From Piliocolobus tephrosceles (Eukaryota > Chordata > Mammalia > Primates > Cercopithecidae): a stretch of 64,000 nucleotides of DNA. A program made the translations under genes and the position numbers. Shown here piece after piece: positions 1-10,500 of the stretch; the first letter of the stretch is position 1; every line of letters begins with the position of its first letter. The notes under the pieces are model-generated. The model was not told the DNA's origin, did not search any database, and saw only the letters and a program-made list of their open reading frames with translations. Where the stretch lies: contig NC_045441.1 of the NCBI RefSeq assembly GCF_002776525.5, positions 123,314,275 to 123,378,274 of the forward strand, given 5' to 3'.

Positions 1-1939
1 TCTCATCTCTAGATTATGCTTAGACATTTGACACGATTTCCTCCTTTTCCTCACTCATGTCCCTTTTCTTACCGGAAGGCAGTACCCTCGTCCTTCTTCC
101 GACTTGCTGTGAGCAGAGTTTATTTCTATATTATTAATAATTACTTCTCAGAGACTTCCTGCACCACAGCACAGCCAGCCTCCTCCCCTTTATCTCTACT
201 GCTTCCCCTTCCCAGAATGCCCACTTCCTTCTCCTCTTTCAGGGTCTCGCTCAATTCTTACCTCTTCCCTAAAGCTCCTGAGCAACGCTGTGTTGGGACA
301 GATTTGACCCCAAGTGAGATTTTTCTCTTAACTCCCCTGGACTGGCTTAAGCATTGCATTATCTGAGTCCAGGAGTGAGCCCCGTCTGCCAGCAGTGGTA
401 AGGGGAAAGTGATGGCCACTGCTGCCTCCAATTCAGTCCCTCCCTGAAGACCTGTAACATAACTCCAGACCAATCAGGTGGAACCTATCTCCTCTTGTAT
501 ACTTTTAACTTATATGTTTGATGTAGGTGTCCTGCTGCTCCAACCGTAATGCAAATCCTTTGAATAAAGAGAGCAGGACTTTAACTTTTTCTGTATCCCC
601 AGTGCCTGAAACAGCCCTCTCTGTGTAGTAGGGCCTTATAGATTGTATAACCAGTCGGTGATAATGGTGACTTGGGTGTTACCTGTGCTTTATATCAAAG
701 CCTGCATGATTTGCTTTTCCATAAAGCAGCACTGTTCCACACTTGTTCTTAACTAGATGAACTGTGTTGCTATTTTTGAAGTGTATGTGCTCTGGCAGGA
801 TTTCTCGAACCTTTCATGTGTCTGTCTTCTATTTGCTCTTCTTTCTGTTTTTATTATTCAGCGCCACTGGGACGCTTTAGTTATTAAAACTTGTGTCTCT
901 CAAGCGCTTCTTCCTTTTACCACCTCCTGTAATCACAGGAGTGCCTAGACTCTGAAGGCTCCAAAGAATTAAAAAGATACAAACTAGCATTCAGAGGGGC
1001 TAACAGGACTCATTTAGAGTCAGACCTTAGCAATTACTCATAAATTTCTTCCTGAATTTCTCCTGGTCTTCTTTGATCTCCCGACTGTCCTAGTGTAATA
1101 TTCTCAAGTCCTCATATCTTCATCCCCAAAAGATTTCACACAGTCCCTTCTGGTCATCATTTTAATCATTTTGATTTTAAGTCTTTGTGACTTCCCTGAT
1201 GATATCCAGTTTTGTGTCTACTAAGATAATCCGACCTAGAAATTCTCAGTAATCCTTATCTAGTCCTGTGTTCAGATTTTATTCACAACATGATGCTTGC
1301 AATTCCTTTGCAACAATTCTTCATTGGCTTAACTTTTTTTTGCCTTGGTCTCTGAGCTTTTAAGATTATCTTTTCTTGGACTGCAATTTTTATCTTTGAT
1401 CTCAACACCAGTATCTGATCTGGGTTTTCTATTATTGGGGTAACCTCCAAAGCGTCTTTGATAATCTGCTAGGATGGATATTATTTGGCTCAGTCGAATT
1501 CTCCCTAGACTTTATCGGATCTTATTAGTGCAATTACTTATGACAATTATATTCTGAATGTAGCTGATTTCTGCAAAGGTAACACCTGCATTCCTCATCC
1601 GTTGTTGGCTTTTCCCAACTTTATAATCATGAGGCACAAAGTGTTTGTCTAACATTTTAAAGGGCCCCTCTCCACCATACTGGGTCAAGGCTCCAGGTGA
1701 AATTCTCATGGCCCCTATGTTTTCCCTCCTTAGCCCTTATGACAAATAAAACGACATGTTTATTAGTGTAATCGTTTGCTTAATGTCTATATACCCACTA
1801 GGCTTTTATGAGATAACAAGCTTTCTTCTTCCTAGACAGGGATAAGAAACCATCAAAGGATAATAAGTTAATTCATCAAATTATCTCAAATTTAAGGTTC
1901 TCCTCCATAAAGTTTTACTGAAGCAGTTCAGTGGAAGCA

Positions 1940-2165
1940 CAGCGTTTTGATTAAGGATGTAGGCTGGGAAACCAGACTTTGTATCCGAGTCCTAGTTTTG
2001 TCACTATTTGACACAGTGGATTGAAGGTTACATGACCTCTCTATGCCTATCCTTCCTCATCTATAATATGGGAATAATAATATTAATCTCTAGGGATTAA
2101 GTGAGTTTATATATGTAAAGCTCTTAGTTGGCATTTAGCAATTACTCATAAATATCAATGTGGTT
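1940..2165 (+). repeat. MIR SINE, decayed
   Basis: The order of motifs matches the MIR consensus on the + strand: a loss-of-function tRNA-like head, 'tcctcatctataatatggg' in the core, then 'taatattaatctctaggg', and a tail resembling 'taaagctcttagttggca'. Identity is clearly low, as expected for an element older than the primates. Confidence 0.75.
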
Positions 2166-2847
2166 GTGTTTTAATTGTTATTATTATATTAATACTAATG
2201 GTGCCTTCTATTGTCTGTCTTCTCTCTTCATTTCAAGGTGTTCTGTAAAAATTACAGTGTTCCATAAAAAATCACCATGAGTTTGAAGTGTTGCCATCTC
2301 AACTTGTCTGAGAAGCACTGTTTGTCCTTGCACAAAAAGGGTGTAAGTATATACAGGGGAAGGGGACACACATTCTTTGCCTTGCCCAAGGTTCTCACTC
2401 CTAGAAAGGCATTCTTTCCAAATATAGGCAACAGAAGGTGCACCTGGCCTCTTCTTTCCGTTCTGAATGAGGTTAGGTGCTGGCTTCAGACTGGGGGAAC
2501 AACTCAGTTGCATACAGGAGAGTTTGAGGTAAGTAAGAATTAATAATAACACCAACGCAAAGATATCATGAAGTTGAAGCTGGAGCCAGCACCCTCTTTC
2601 CAACTTAAGCTCTTTACCCCTTTGGTTCTCCCTCCAGGACAGCCTATCCTGGATGCCCTCTCAAAAAAGGCACTCTTGAGTATCATCATGTCACTCCTCT
2701 ACTTTCTCCTTCCTTTCACCCAAGGTGGCAAGATCCAGTGCTATCACAAAAGACCCTGCTCTCCAGAACAATCATATCCCACTGTCTTTGCCCACCTCAC
2801 TTAATTCCCTGGTCCGAGAAACCTGAGGTCTTCCTGCCTGCTCCAAC

Positions 2848-2890
2848 ACACACACACACACACGCTCGCACGCACGCACACACGCACCCC
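2848..2890. repeat. (CA)n/(CGCA)n microsatellite
   Basis: A run of CA dinucleotides is interrupted by CG-containing units (cacgctcgcacgcacgcac). Its length is likely to vary between individuals. Confidence 0.9.
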
Positions 2891-3009
2891 ATTCTCACTC
2901 TCTCCCTCTCCCATTTTTAGAGTCTCACCAGGGCCAGGTTCTCTATGCCTTATCATAAGTTCCTGAGAAACTAATTCATACTTTTGGAGAAAGAAGAGTA
3001 TTAATGGTT

Positions 3010-3240
3010 AATTTTAGGGGCTTTGGATCCAGGAAGTCCTGAGTTGGAATGCCACTTTAGACACAAATTTTGTAACTGGGCAATTGCTTACCATCTTTGG
3101 GCCTCTTTCTTCTCCTTTGAAAATAGGGATGTCAATCCTATTTCAGAGGGTCGTTGGAATAATTAAACGTGATATGCGTATAGCTCTTAGAAGAGGCCTG
3201 GTTTACAGTAAGCAATGAATAAATGGAAGTGATTGTTGAT
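3010..3240 (+). repeat. MIR SINE, decayed
   Basis: MIR-type order on the + strand: 'tggatccaggaagtcctgag', a 'gggcctctttct' core, 'aaaatagggatgtcaatcct', and 'agtaagcaatgaataaatgg' at the end. Confidence 0.7.
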
Positions 3241-3424
3241 GTTTTTGTACTGATGAGAAGAGTTTAGAGTAAATAGTTCCTCCCCTCACCTCCTCTCCCT
3301 CTAATTCTGTCTTCTCTGCCTGATAAAATAACTTGTTTTATGGATACAATGCCTTGTAATTCGATGCCCAGAATCCCAAAGTAGGGATTCTATTAGTAAA
3401 AGTCCAGCCTAGTGAGCAGTTTGG

Positions 3425-3600
3425 TGAACTAGCATGAGCAAAACCTGAGCAACAAGAGGTCTAGACTCTAATTCCTGCTCTGGGGCTTACAAGCCTGGCA
3501 ATTTGGGGCAAGTCATTAGCCCCTGAAGGCTATTAATTTCTTCTGTAAAAAGAATTGGGATAAGATGGACTTGTAGTTTCATTCAGATTTTTGTATTTTA
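3425..3600 (+). repeat. MIR SINE fragment
   Basis: It contains MIR-like 'ctagactctaattcctgctc', then 'ggggcaagtcattagcccct' and 'cttctgtaaaaagaattggg'. The 3' tail is missing or too decayed to read. Confidence 0.6.
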
Positions 3601-3739
3601 TGGTTTTATATGAAAAGGTTTTTCTCTGAATGAATTCTTCATTAATACTTAAAAAACCTCGACTGATGTATTTTTTCTTCTGAGACCTCTTATTGCGTAG
3701 CTTTATCTTGACTCACATTTTTTTTCACACGCAAAAGTG

Positions 3740-3930
3740 GTAGTTGAAGGTGGACTGTGGAGTTGGTCATTCTAGGTCTGAACTTCAGTACCACCACTTA
3801 GCTTTTGACCTCTCTGAGTTATTTAACTTCTCTGAGGCTCAGTGGTCTCATCTGTCTAATGAGGATAGACAGAGCGTAGATGTGAAGATGAAAGGAAGCA
3901 GAATTCTTAGACCATATGACCTCAAAGGCT
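3740..3930 (+). repeat. MIR SINE fragment
   Basis: It contains 'tcattctaggtctgaacttc', 'gacctctctgagttatttaa' and 'ctcatctgtctaatgaggat' in MIR + order. The 76-codon open frame across it is chance. Confidence 0.65.
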
Positions 3931-5079
3931 ATAGTTTGATTGCCCCGTGGGACATTAACCAGTTTTGTCTATAACTTGGCAAACTTATTTCAGAATGTCT
4001 TTTCTCATGGACTCTGAATACCTAATTACTATCTTCCTGATTTCTTCATTAATTAGTGAGTCGAATAGAATCTTTCACATGTGCTTCATTCTATTTTTTA
4101 TATAAGAATGCTCTTTTTAACTTTTTGAAAATTATTCTTTGACTGCCTTCAGACACTGTCCTCAATAGACCGACATTGGTGAAACTCACTAGAAACGCTG
4201 ATTAAGTTACTGAAAAAAAGAAAAACGATCGAGATTTGCATTTTTACACTTTCTGCCTGATTCTTTCCTATGTCACTTAGCCAAAGCCAAGCCCTACGAG
4301 GGTTAGGGTGGGGAAAATTCCCTTGGAGGAATATCTACTTATTGGAAAAAGAAATAAGCAAAAAGCAAGATGAACCTGGCAGAAAGAGATACTTTGCTTA
4401 TGGCCTTTACATTTATGACTAGCAAGATAATGAAGGAAGGTAATTCTGAAAGCTTTATGTCAGTTTTAACGGCCCCTCAAGCACTGAGAAAGATAATAGT
4501 CAATGGATGGTGTCCATAAGGATTTTTTCTCCTTCTCCCCTGACAGCCATTGACAGGATCATTTTATATTTGCAATTGCTGTCATTGAAGCGTGCAGAAA
4601 AGGCCCTGTAAGGCCAGGAGGATGAGGGTTACTTCCCTGCAAGGATCTCTATTGTCATCACTATGGTAATAATAGTTACTATAATTTTCATTCTGCTTTT
4701 CTATAGAGTGTCGACTTTGTGGAGCTTAAGGCTATGGGATTTGGGTCACATAAAATCACACTAGCATAAAATCACGCTTTGTTATCTTGAAAGAGTATTT
4801 TTTTTTAACTGCAAAGAGAGCCTATGCAACAATATTAAAATAATTGCCAATGCAGGTCACTTGACTAATATAATTATTTATGGGATGCTAATAGCTTTTC
4901 AGACGCTTTCAGATACAGTGTCAATTTGACAGCAGTTTTTTTCTCTCTCTGTTTGGATTGTTAGACCACTGCCAGTTTTTCTCCCCAAGGACAAGGCTTA
5001 TCATTGGGGGGTGGGGGTGGGGAATGTAAATTAATTGGAAATCAGCTCTCAGACGTCGTCCGGTAGTTTCTCTTTATTA

Positions 5080-5180
5080 TCTGCAATTAAATCATAAGGA
5101 CAGGAACCATGCCTTCTATTTCACTTGTATGCACCCTCATCTCCTAGCATCGCGCTCTGCATAAATTTCAATGGTACTAG
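5080..5180 (+). repeat. Probable L2 3' end fragment
   Basis: The text 'ataaggacaggaaccatgcc' followed by 'caccctcatctcctagcatc' and 'ctctgcataaatttcaatgg' follows the usual L2 3' end order (…gggcagggacc…cccagcgcctagcac…aataaat…). Confidence 0.45.
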
Positions 5181-5496
5181 CTTTCCTACAGTCAGCTTTA
5201 GAGACATTAGACACTTCCAAAGTACAACTCTGCGGAAAGAGCCCTTTGGGAATGAAGCGGGAACCGTGGCGCACCTGCGATCCTAGCGTGGGATGACAAA
5301 ACTCTAAGAGGGGTCTCACGGTAGGGAGGAAACAGCTGGAGACAAAGAAAGGGGGTATAGCGAAAAGAGGTGAAAACAAGAAAGATAAGCGAACAGAACG
5401 GACCAAAGAGAGAAAAATAACAAGAGGTTGAAAAAAAGAAAAGTCAAGTGGAGCTCCCACTGCCCCGCCTGCAGAAGGCGAGCACGCGCGGAGGAG

Positions 5497-5522
5497 ACTA
5501 CAGGCCCCAGAATCCCCTGCGG
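5497..5522 (+). promoter_or_regulatory. ZNF143 (Staf, SBS)-like site
   Basis: The sequence reads ACTACA, three bases, CCCAGAAT, then CCC and CTGCGG. This closely follows the long ZNF143/SBS consensus (ACTACA..TCCCAGAATGC.TTGCGG) common at CpG promoters. It is predicted from motif shape only. Confidence 0.6.
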
Positions 5523-5541
5523 TTCCCCTTGCCGGGGGTCA

Positions 5542-5555
5542 GTCTCCTAGGCAAC
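5542..5555 (+). promoter_or_regulatory. RFX X-box
   Basis: GTCTCCTAGGCAAC is an imperfect inverted repeat of two six-base half sites with a two-base spacer. The right half, GGCAAC, matches RGYAAC exactly. The left half, GTCTCC, departs from GTNRCC at one base. It ends 13 bases before the ATG. RFX2/RFX3 X-boxes are known drivers of cilium and spermiogenesis genes, which fits the role of LRGUK. Confidence 0.6.
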
Positions 5556-5568
5556 CCCGCTAAACAAG

Positions 5569-5868
5569 ATGGCGACCACCAAGAGGGCCCTCCTGAGGAC
5601 CAGAGCTGCCTCTCTCCTGAGAGGCTTGGGCAGATCCCAAACTGGAGCCCGATCGTTACAGTTTCGTTCAGAAAAAGAGCGTCAGCCTTGCTGGTCTTCT
5701 TTTCCCATGGGGCAGAAGACGAAAGACAGGTCTAACATAGCCTCCTCCTACCTGCTCCAGCAGCTCATGCACCCCTATCAGGAGCTGGACGCGGACGGAG
5801 ACGAAGATCAGAGCGAGGGCGAGGCGAGATCCGAGGAGTCCTCAGAGTCCGAAATGCTGAATTTGGAG
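5569..5868 (+). CDS. LRGUK: LRGUK exon 1 (start codon, residues 1-100)
   Basis: The start codon is in a strong Kozak context (A at -3, G at +4) and lies just after the promoter motifs. It encodes MATTKRALLR…EMLNLE. Basic and Arg-rich residues (about 5-35) are followed by a SYLLQQLMHPYQEL segment and then an acidic, Ser/Glu-rich stretch from residue 73 to 98, probably disordered. The donor is GAG|gtgtgt, followed at once by a C-rich tract. Length is exactly 100 codons, so the intron falls between codons. Open reading continues about 86 codons into intron 1; that extension is not taken as coding because exon 2 joins in frame with a sequence I recognise. Confidence 0.9.
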
Positions 5869-6328
5869 GTGTGTCTTCCCCCCCCACCCCCACCCCTCAC
5901 TCCCTGGCTTCCTCGTCCAGCCGTCAGGCCCTGCTACTTCAGCGGCAGCTTCCCGATGCACCCCCACCAGCCCGAAGCTTCCCACACCTTCTCAGGCTCT
6001 CTCGCCTGCAGGAACGCCTCTTCCCCTTCTTTTCTTCCCCTGTCTGTTACCCCATTTTCTCACCCCCTGCCTGAAATAGCTCTAAATATCTCCTTTCTTT
6101 TTTTCATTAACACATTTGATTTCTTATGAGTCAAGTTAACACAGCATCACTTTGAAAGAGTGTCTAGATAATTGTCTGGGAATTATGGCTTTAGCTTTTT
6201 CAAAATGATACTTTGACAGTCTTGTGAATAGGCAGAATTCATCTCTGACATTGCCAGCACCTGTTGCTCATGGCTATGACATACTTCCACACTCTTCCTC
6301 AGTTTTAGTCCCGTCAGCCTCCCTCCAG

Positions 6329-6374
<46 letters not shown>

Positions 6375-7452
6375 CCTCTTTTGAAAGTGCTTCTTCAAAG
6401 ACTAAGTGACTTAAACGTTGAATACATTACTTCTGTCAGGGGCATATGCCTTATACAAGCAACATGCACAACACACCAGAAAAGAGCCCTAGAATGTTCA
6501 AACAGTCAGCTCGTTTTGGGAGTATTTTAGGATGTGGGGAATGTTCCCATCATCCCACCTGTATTGACTGGAGTGGCGGCTTCACGTTTCACCTGACTGC
6601 TGATTCGATTCCCTCCTTTCTACAATACCTCTTCTGACCACCACACAATTCCTCTTCTTTCTTACGCTTATTGTCGTCCTTTTCCTTTCTTAGTCCACTG
6701 CTGTCTTCTTGTCCTTTTTCACTTCTCATCACATCCCTTTTTTCTCTTGGCTTCTAATAAATTGCCTTCTTTCAAACGCGTAATTTAATTTGCTTCCTTT
6801 CTATTTTATTTATTTGTTTTTTGAGATGCAGTCTCATTCTGTCACCAGGCTGGAGTGCAGTGGCGCGATCTCCGCTCATTGCAAGCTCCACCTCCTGGGT
6901 TCAAGCGATTATCCTGCATCAGCCCCCTGAGTAGCTGGGACTACAGGTGTGGGCCACCACGCCCAGCTAATTTTTTTTTTTTTTTTGTATTTTTAGTAGA
7001 GACGGGGTTTCACCATGTTAGCCAGGATGGTCTCAATCTCCTGACCTCGCGATCCGCCCACCTTGGCCTCCCAAAGTGCTGGGATTACAGGCATGAGCCA
7101 CCGCACCCGGCCTAATTTGCTTCGTTTCAACACACTGTTAGGTTCTTCTCTTTGTCTTGGCTGCCAGGAAACTTAGATTCAATAGTTTTTCTTAATTTCA
7201 AAGTTTTCTTTAGGTTTTCTCTCCCCTTTCCTTTTCCTTGACAGTATAAATGGCATGAAATTCTTTTCAGAAGTAAACATAATGTAGAGAAGTAGAATAT
7301 TTTCTTTTCTTCTTTCTCTTTCTTTCTTTCCTTCTTTCTTCTCCTTCCTTCCTTCCTCCCTCCCTCCTTACCTTCCTTTCTCCCTTCTTGCCTTCCTGCT
7401 TCCCCTCCTTCCCTCTTTTCCTTCCTTCCTTCCTTTTTTCCTTCCTCCCTCC

Positions 7453-7519
<67 letters not shown>

Positions 7520-7529
7520 NNNNNNNNNN

Positions 7530-7578
<49 letters not shown>

Positions 7579-10500
7579 TACCTTCCTCTCTCCCTTCCTT
7601 CCTGCCTTCCCCTCTCTCCCTCTTTCTCTTCCTTCCTTCCCCTCCCTCCCGCTCTCTCTCTTTCTTTCTTCCTTCCTTCCTCCCTTCCTTCCTTCCTGTC
7701 TTCCCCTCCCTCCCTCTTTTCCTTCCTTCCTTCCTTTCCTTCCTTCCTTCCTTCCTCTCTTTCTCTCTTTCTTTTCCTTCCTTCTCTTTTTCTTTCTTTC
7801 CTTCTTTCTTTCTTCCCTCCCTCCCTTCCTCCCTCCCTCCCCTCCAGTCTCTCCTTCCTGCCTTTCTTCCCCGCTCCCCTCTCCTTCCCTCTCTTCCCTC
7901 CCCCCCACCCCCCCCATCCTCTCCTTTCCTCTCCTCTTCTCTCCTCTTCTCTTTCTTTCACAGGGTCTTACTCCGTCACCCAGACTGGAATACAGTGGTG
8001 CAGTCATGACTCACTGCGGTCTCAACCTCCTAGGCTCAAGTAATCCTCCTGCCTCAGCCTCCTGAGTAGCAGGGACTACAGGTGTACATCAGAGCGCCTG
8101 GCTAATTCTTGTATTTTTTGTAGAGACGGGGGTCTCGCTATATTGCCCAGGCTTGTCGTAATCTCCTGGGCTCAAGCAATCTGGCCACCTCAGCCTCCCT
8201 AAGTGCTCGTGTTACAGGCATGAGCCACTGTGCCCAGACTAGGATATTTTCAGTGCTCTCATTCTGTGATATTCTTCTGGTTTCCCCTCTTTGCATCTTT
8301 GCATCTATTCATAGTCACCTTTTCTCTTTGAGGCCAAACATATTTCTCTATTATGCCTGTTCCCTTTCACAAACTCCTTTCCTCATTTGTCCTATTTCTC
8401 CTTATTCTCCCCTTTCTAAGCTGCAGTGTCTTCTTTTACTCTGATCCTTCTATTAACCACTTGGGTTCCCCTTCTTTTGTCATGTCCTTCTGTTCACTTT
8501 CAACATTTGGCCTGTTTTTTTTTTTTTTTTTCCCATCCTCTTCCTCCATTTTGTCTTTCCTCTTTTTTTACTTCCTTCTATGTGAGCTAGTTCCCATTAG
8601 TTATGCTTAAAGTTGACCATAGAAAGCTATTAATTATTCTGTTCATTATTACTTCTTTTGTCTTTTGGTGATTTACTTTCTATCTTTAACAGTGACTATT
8701 GCAAAACTCTAGCAGTGTTTTTGCAGCTTTGAGATGTTTGTATGGTTTCCACCAGCTTCCCCCCCAGAGGAATTCACAAATGAACCACCAGTATATTTTG
8801 TTATTCTAATTAACACATAGCTCTTCGGCTGTGGGGTTCATTAGCACCATTGTTAATCTGTCTTCAGTATGCCATTAACAAACCGTAGAAGGGGTTGACA
8901 TGAACTAGCTATTCCTTTTTGGCTTGTAAGACACGTGTGGAACAGGTTCATTATTTCTTCCATTTCCATTCTAAATATTAATTTTGTGTTTTTATTCTAT
9001 TTTGGCTTTTCATAGTATTGCATACATATTAATATGCTAAATAAACTGAAACAAAGTTTTAAAAAGAAACATTTGGAAATTCATGTTCAGTGATTTATTA
9101 TTCCCATCTTAGCCTGTTATTCCCAGTTTATTCCCAGCTTAGCACCTTTGCAATGCTATGATGGTCACAATGATTATTGAGTGCCTTTAATACAATATAC
9201 CTTAAACCTCGGAAGCCCTTATGAAGTAAACGAGGCAGTATGGACCACCTGTTTAAAACACTGCTGTTGGAACCAAAGATTTGTGTCTGAGGCTTGATTT
9301 AGCCTTTTGTTATTTGTGAGATCTTGAGCAAGTTACTTAACCTCTCTCATTGTTAATGTGGGAATTATAATAATACTTAAACAATTGTGAAAATTAAATG
9401 AGATCCTATATGTTAAACGCTTATCATAATATATTTTGATAAAGTTAGTAATACAAATAGTAACTTACATGTTTTTATCTGCTAACTACAGCCCATTAAG
9501 TGATTTGATTAATTTAGCCTTCATTGAACAAGCATTTACTGAATGATCGCTATGCAGAAAGCACTCTTTGACTGTACAGAGCACAAGTTTCTGGGCCCAA
9601 AAATTGATGCATGAAAAACACTACTTTTCAGTCCCTTAATATGTGTAATAATACCTACTCCTGGGATAGTTATGAACATCAAATTTAATAAGAAACTCTA
9701 TATTTAAAGTTCTTACTATAGTGTCTCATACAGAATAGACTCTCAAAAAATTATGGCTGCAATAAATAATAACAGTAATTGTAGAAAAAGATGAGAACAT
9801 GATTGAAGACATACATGGTCCCTGCTCTCAGTGACACAAGAATGTGAGTAAATAGTAGCAATTCAGCATACCTGTAGTATGTCCTACAGAGATGAGTACA
9901 GCTGACACCTGGATTGCAGGGACATTGAAGACTTCAGGGGAAGGAGACTCTTGCCTGGGTGGAGAGGTGGTGTGTGGGCAGGCAGGTGGCAGCTTTTCCT
10001 AGTGATGAGCTACAGGTGAGAACAGAAGAAGCCTCCTAGGTAGGGGTGAGATTGTGGAGGGCACTGTGATACTGTAGGAACATGGACTTGGGTCTCTACA
10101 CAGTGGGGAACTGCTCTGTTGGCCAGGTGGTATTAGATTGGAGGATGGTAATACTGGAGGCAAGGAGATCAGTGAGAAGATTCTAGCAAAATCCAGGGGG
10201 GAGTGAGAAGAGCTTGGATTAAGGCAGTGGCAGTGGGAATGGAAACTAAAGATAAAATATATTCAAAGTATTTAAGGTGGTTCAGTTACAAACTAAATAT
10301 TAGAAGTCTAGGATGACTGTTAGGCCTATGGCATGGTCTGGGGTAATATTAAGGCTGTTGTCTGTCATAGGAATCAGGGACAGATGGAGCTATGTGTTAA
10401 GGAATTGGATATATGAACCATATGACTGGGAATCAGGGCAGGGATCTCAGAGTAGGAGACGTGGGAATCATCACCACTAGATTCTGGGAAGTCATCCCGG

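Larger units (their letters stand above)
1..5195. other. Intergenic DNA upstream of LRGUK
   Basis: No exon-like segment was found here. The open frames are short and lack splice or start context. The stretch holds four decayed MIR copies (listed separately), a CA/CG dinucleotide repeat near 2850, a likely L2 tail near 5100, and otherwise unique AT-rich sequence. In human the neighbour upstream is EXOC4, but nothing here could be recognised as part of it. The segments 1-1900, 2170-2840 and 3940-5080 show nothing I can name. Confidence 0.7.
5200..5568 (+). promoter_or_regulatory. LRGUK promoter and 5' UTR region
   Basis: CpG density rises from about 5230 and is highest from about 5460 through exon 1, in contrast with the CpG-poor DNA around it. 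No TATA box is evident. A ZNF143-like site (5497-5522) and an RFX X-box (5542-5555) lie in the last 75 bases before the start codon, so transcription probably starts within or just upstream of them. The true start site cannot be read from sequence. This looks like a short CpG-type promoter with a cilium/sperm regulatory input. Confidence 0.6.

Noticed and set aside
16..366. 116-codon + frame at the window start
   Set aside because: No family resemblance, no promoter and no splice structure. It is Ser/Pro/Leu-rich by base composition.
2208..2603. 131-codon reverse frame
   Set aside because: It overlaps other open frames in the same unique stretch and has no recognisable motif.
5052..5057. GACGTC as a possible CRE half-site for CREM
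   Set aside because: It lacks the flanking T and A of TGACGTCA and lies about 500 bases from the start codon.
5869..6129. Extension of the exon 1 frame to a stop at 6129
   Set aside because: The GAG|gtgtgt donor and the in-frame join to exon 2, which continues the known LRGUK sequence, make the extension intronic. An alternative short end product cannot be excluded.
7267..8065. Long open frames on both strands across the CT-rich tract
   Set aside because: They are Ser/Phe/Leu- or Arg/Lys/Glu-only translations of a tetranucleotide repeat and include N bases.
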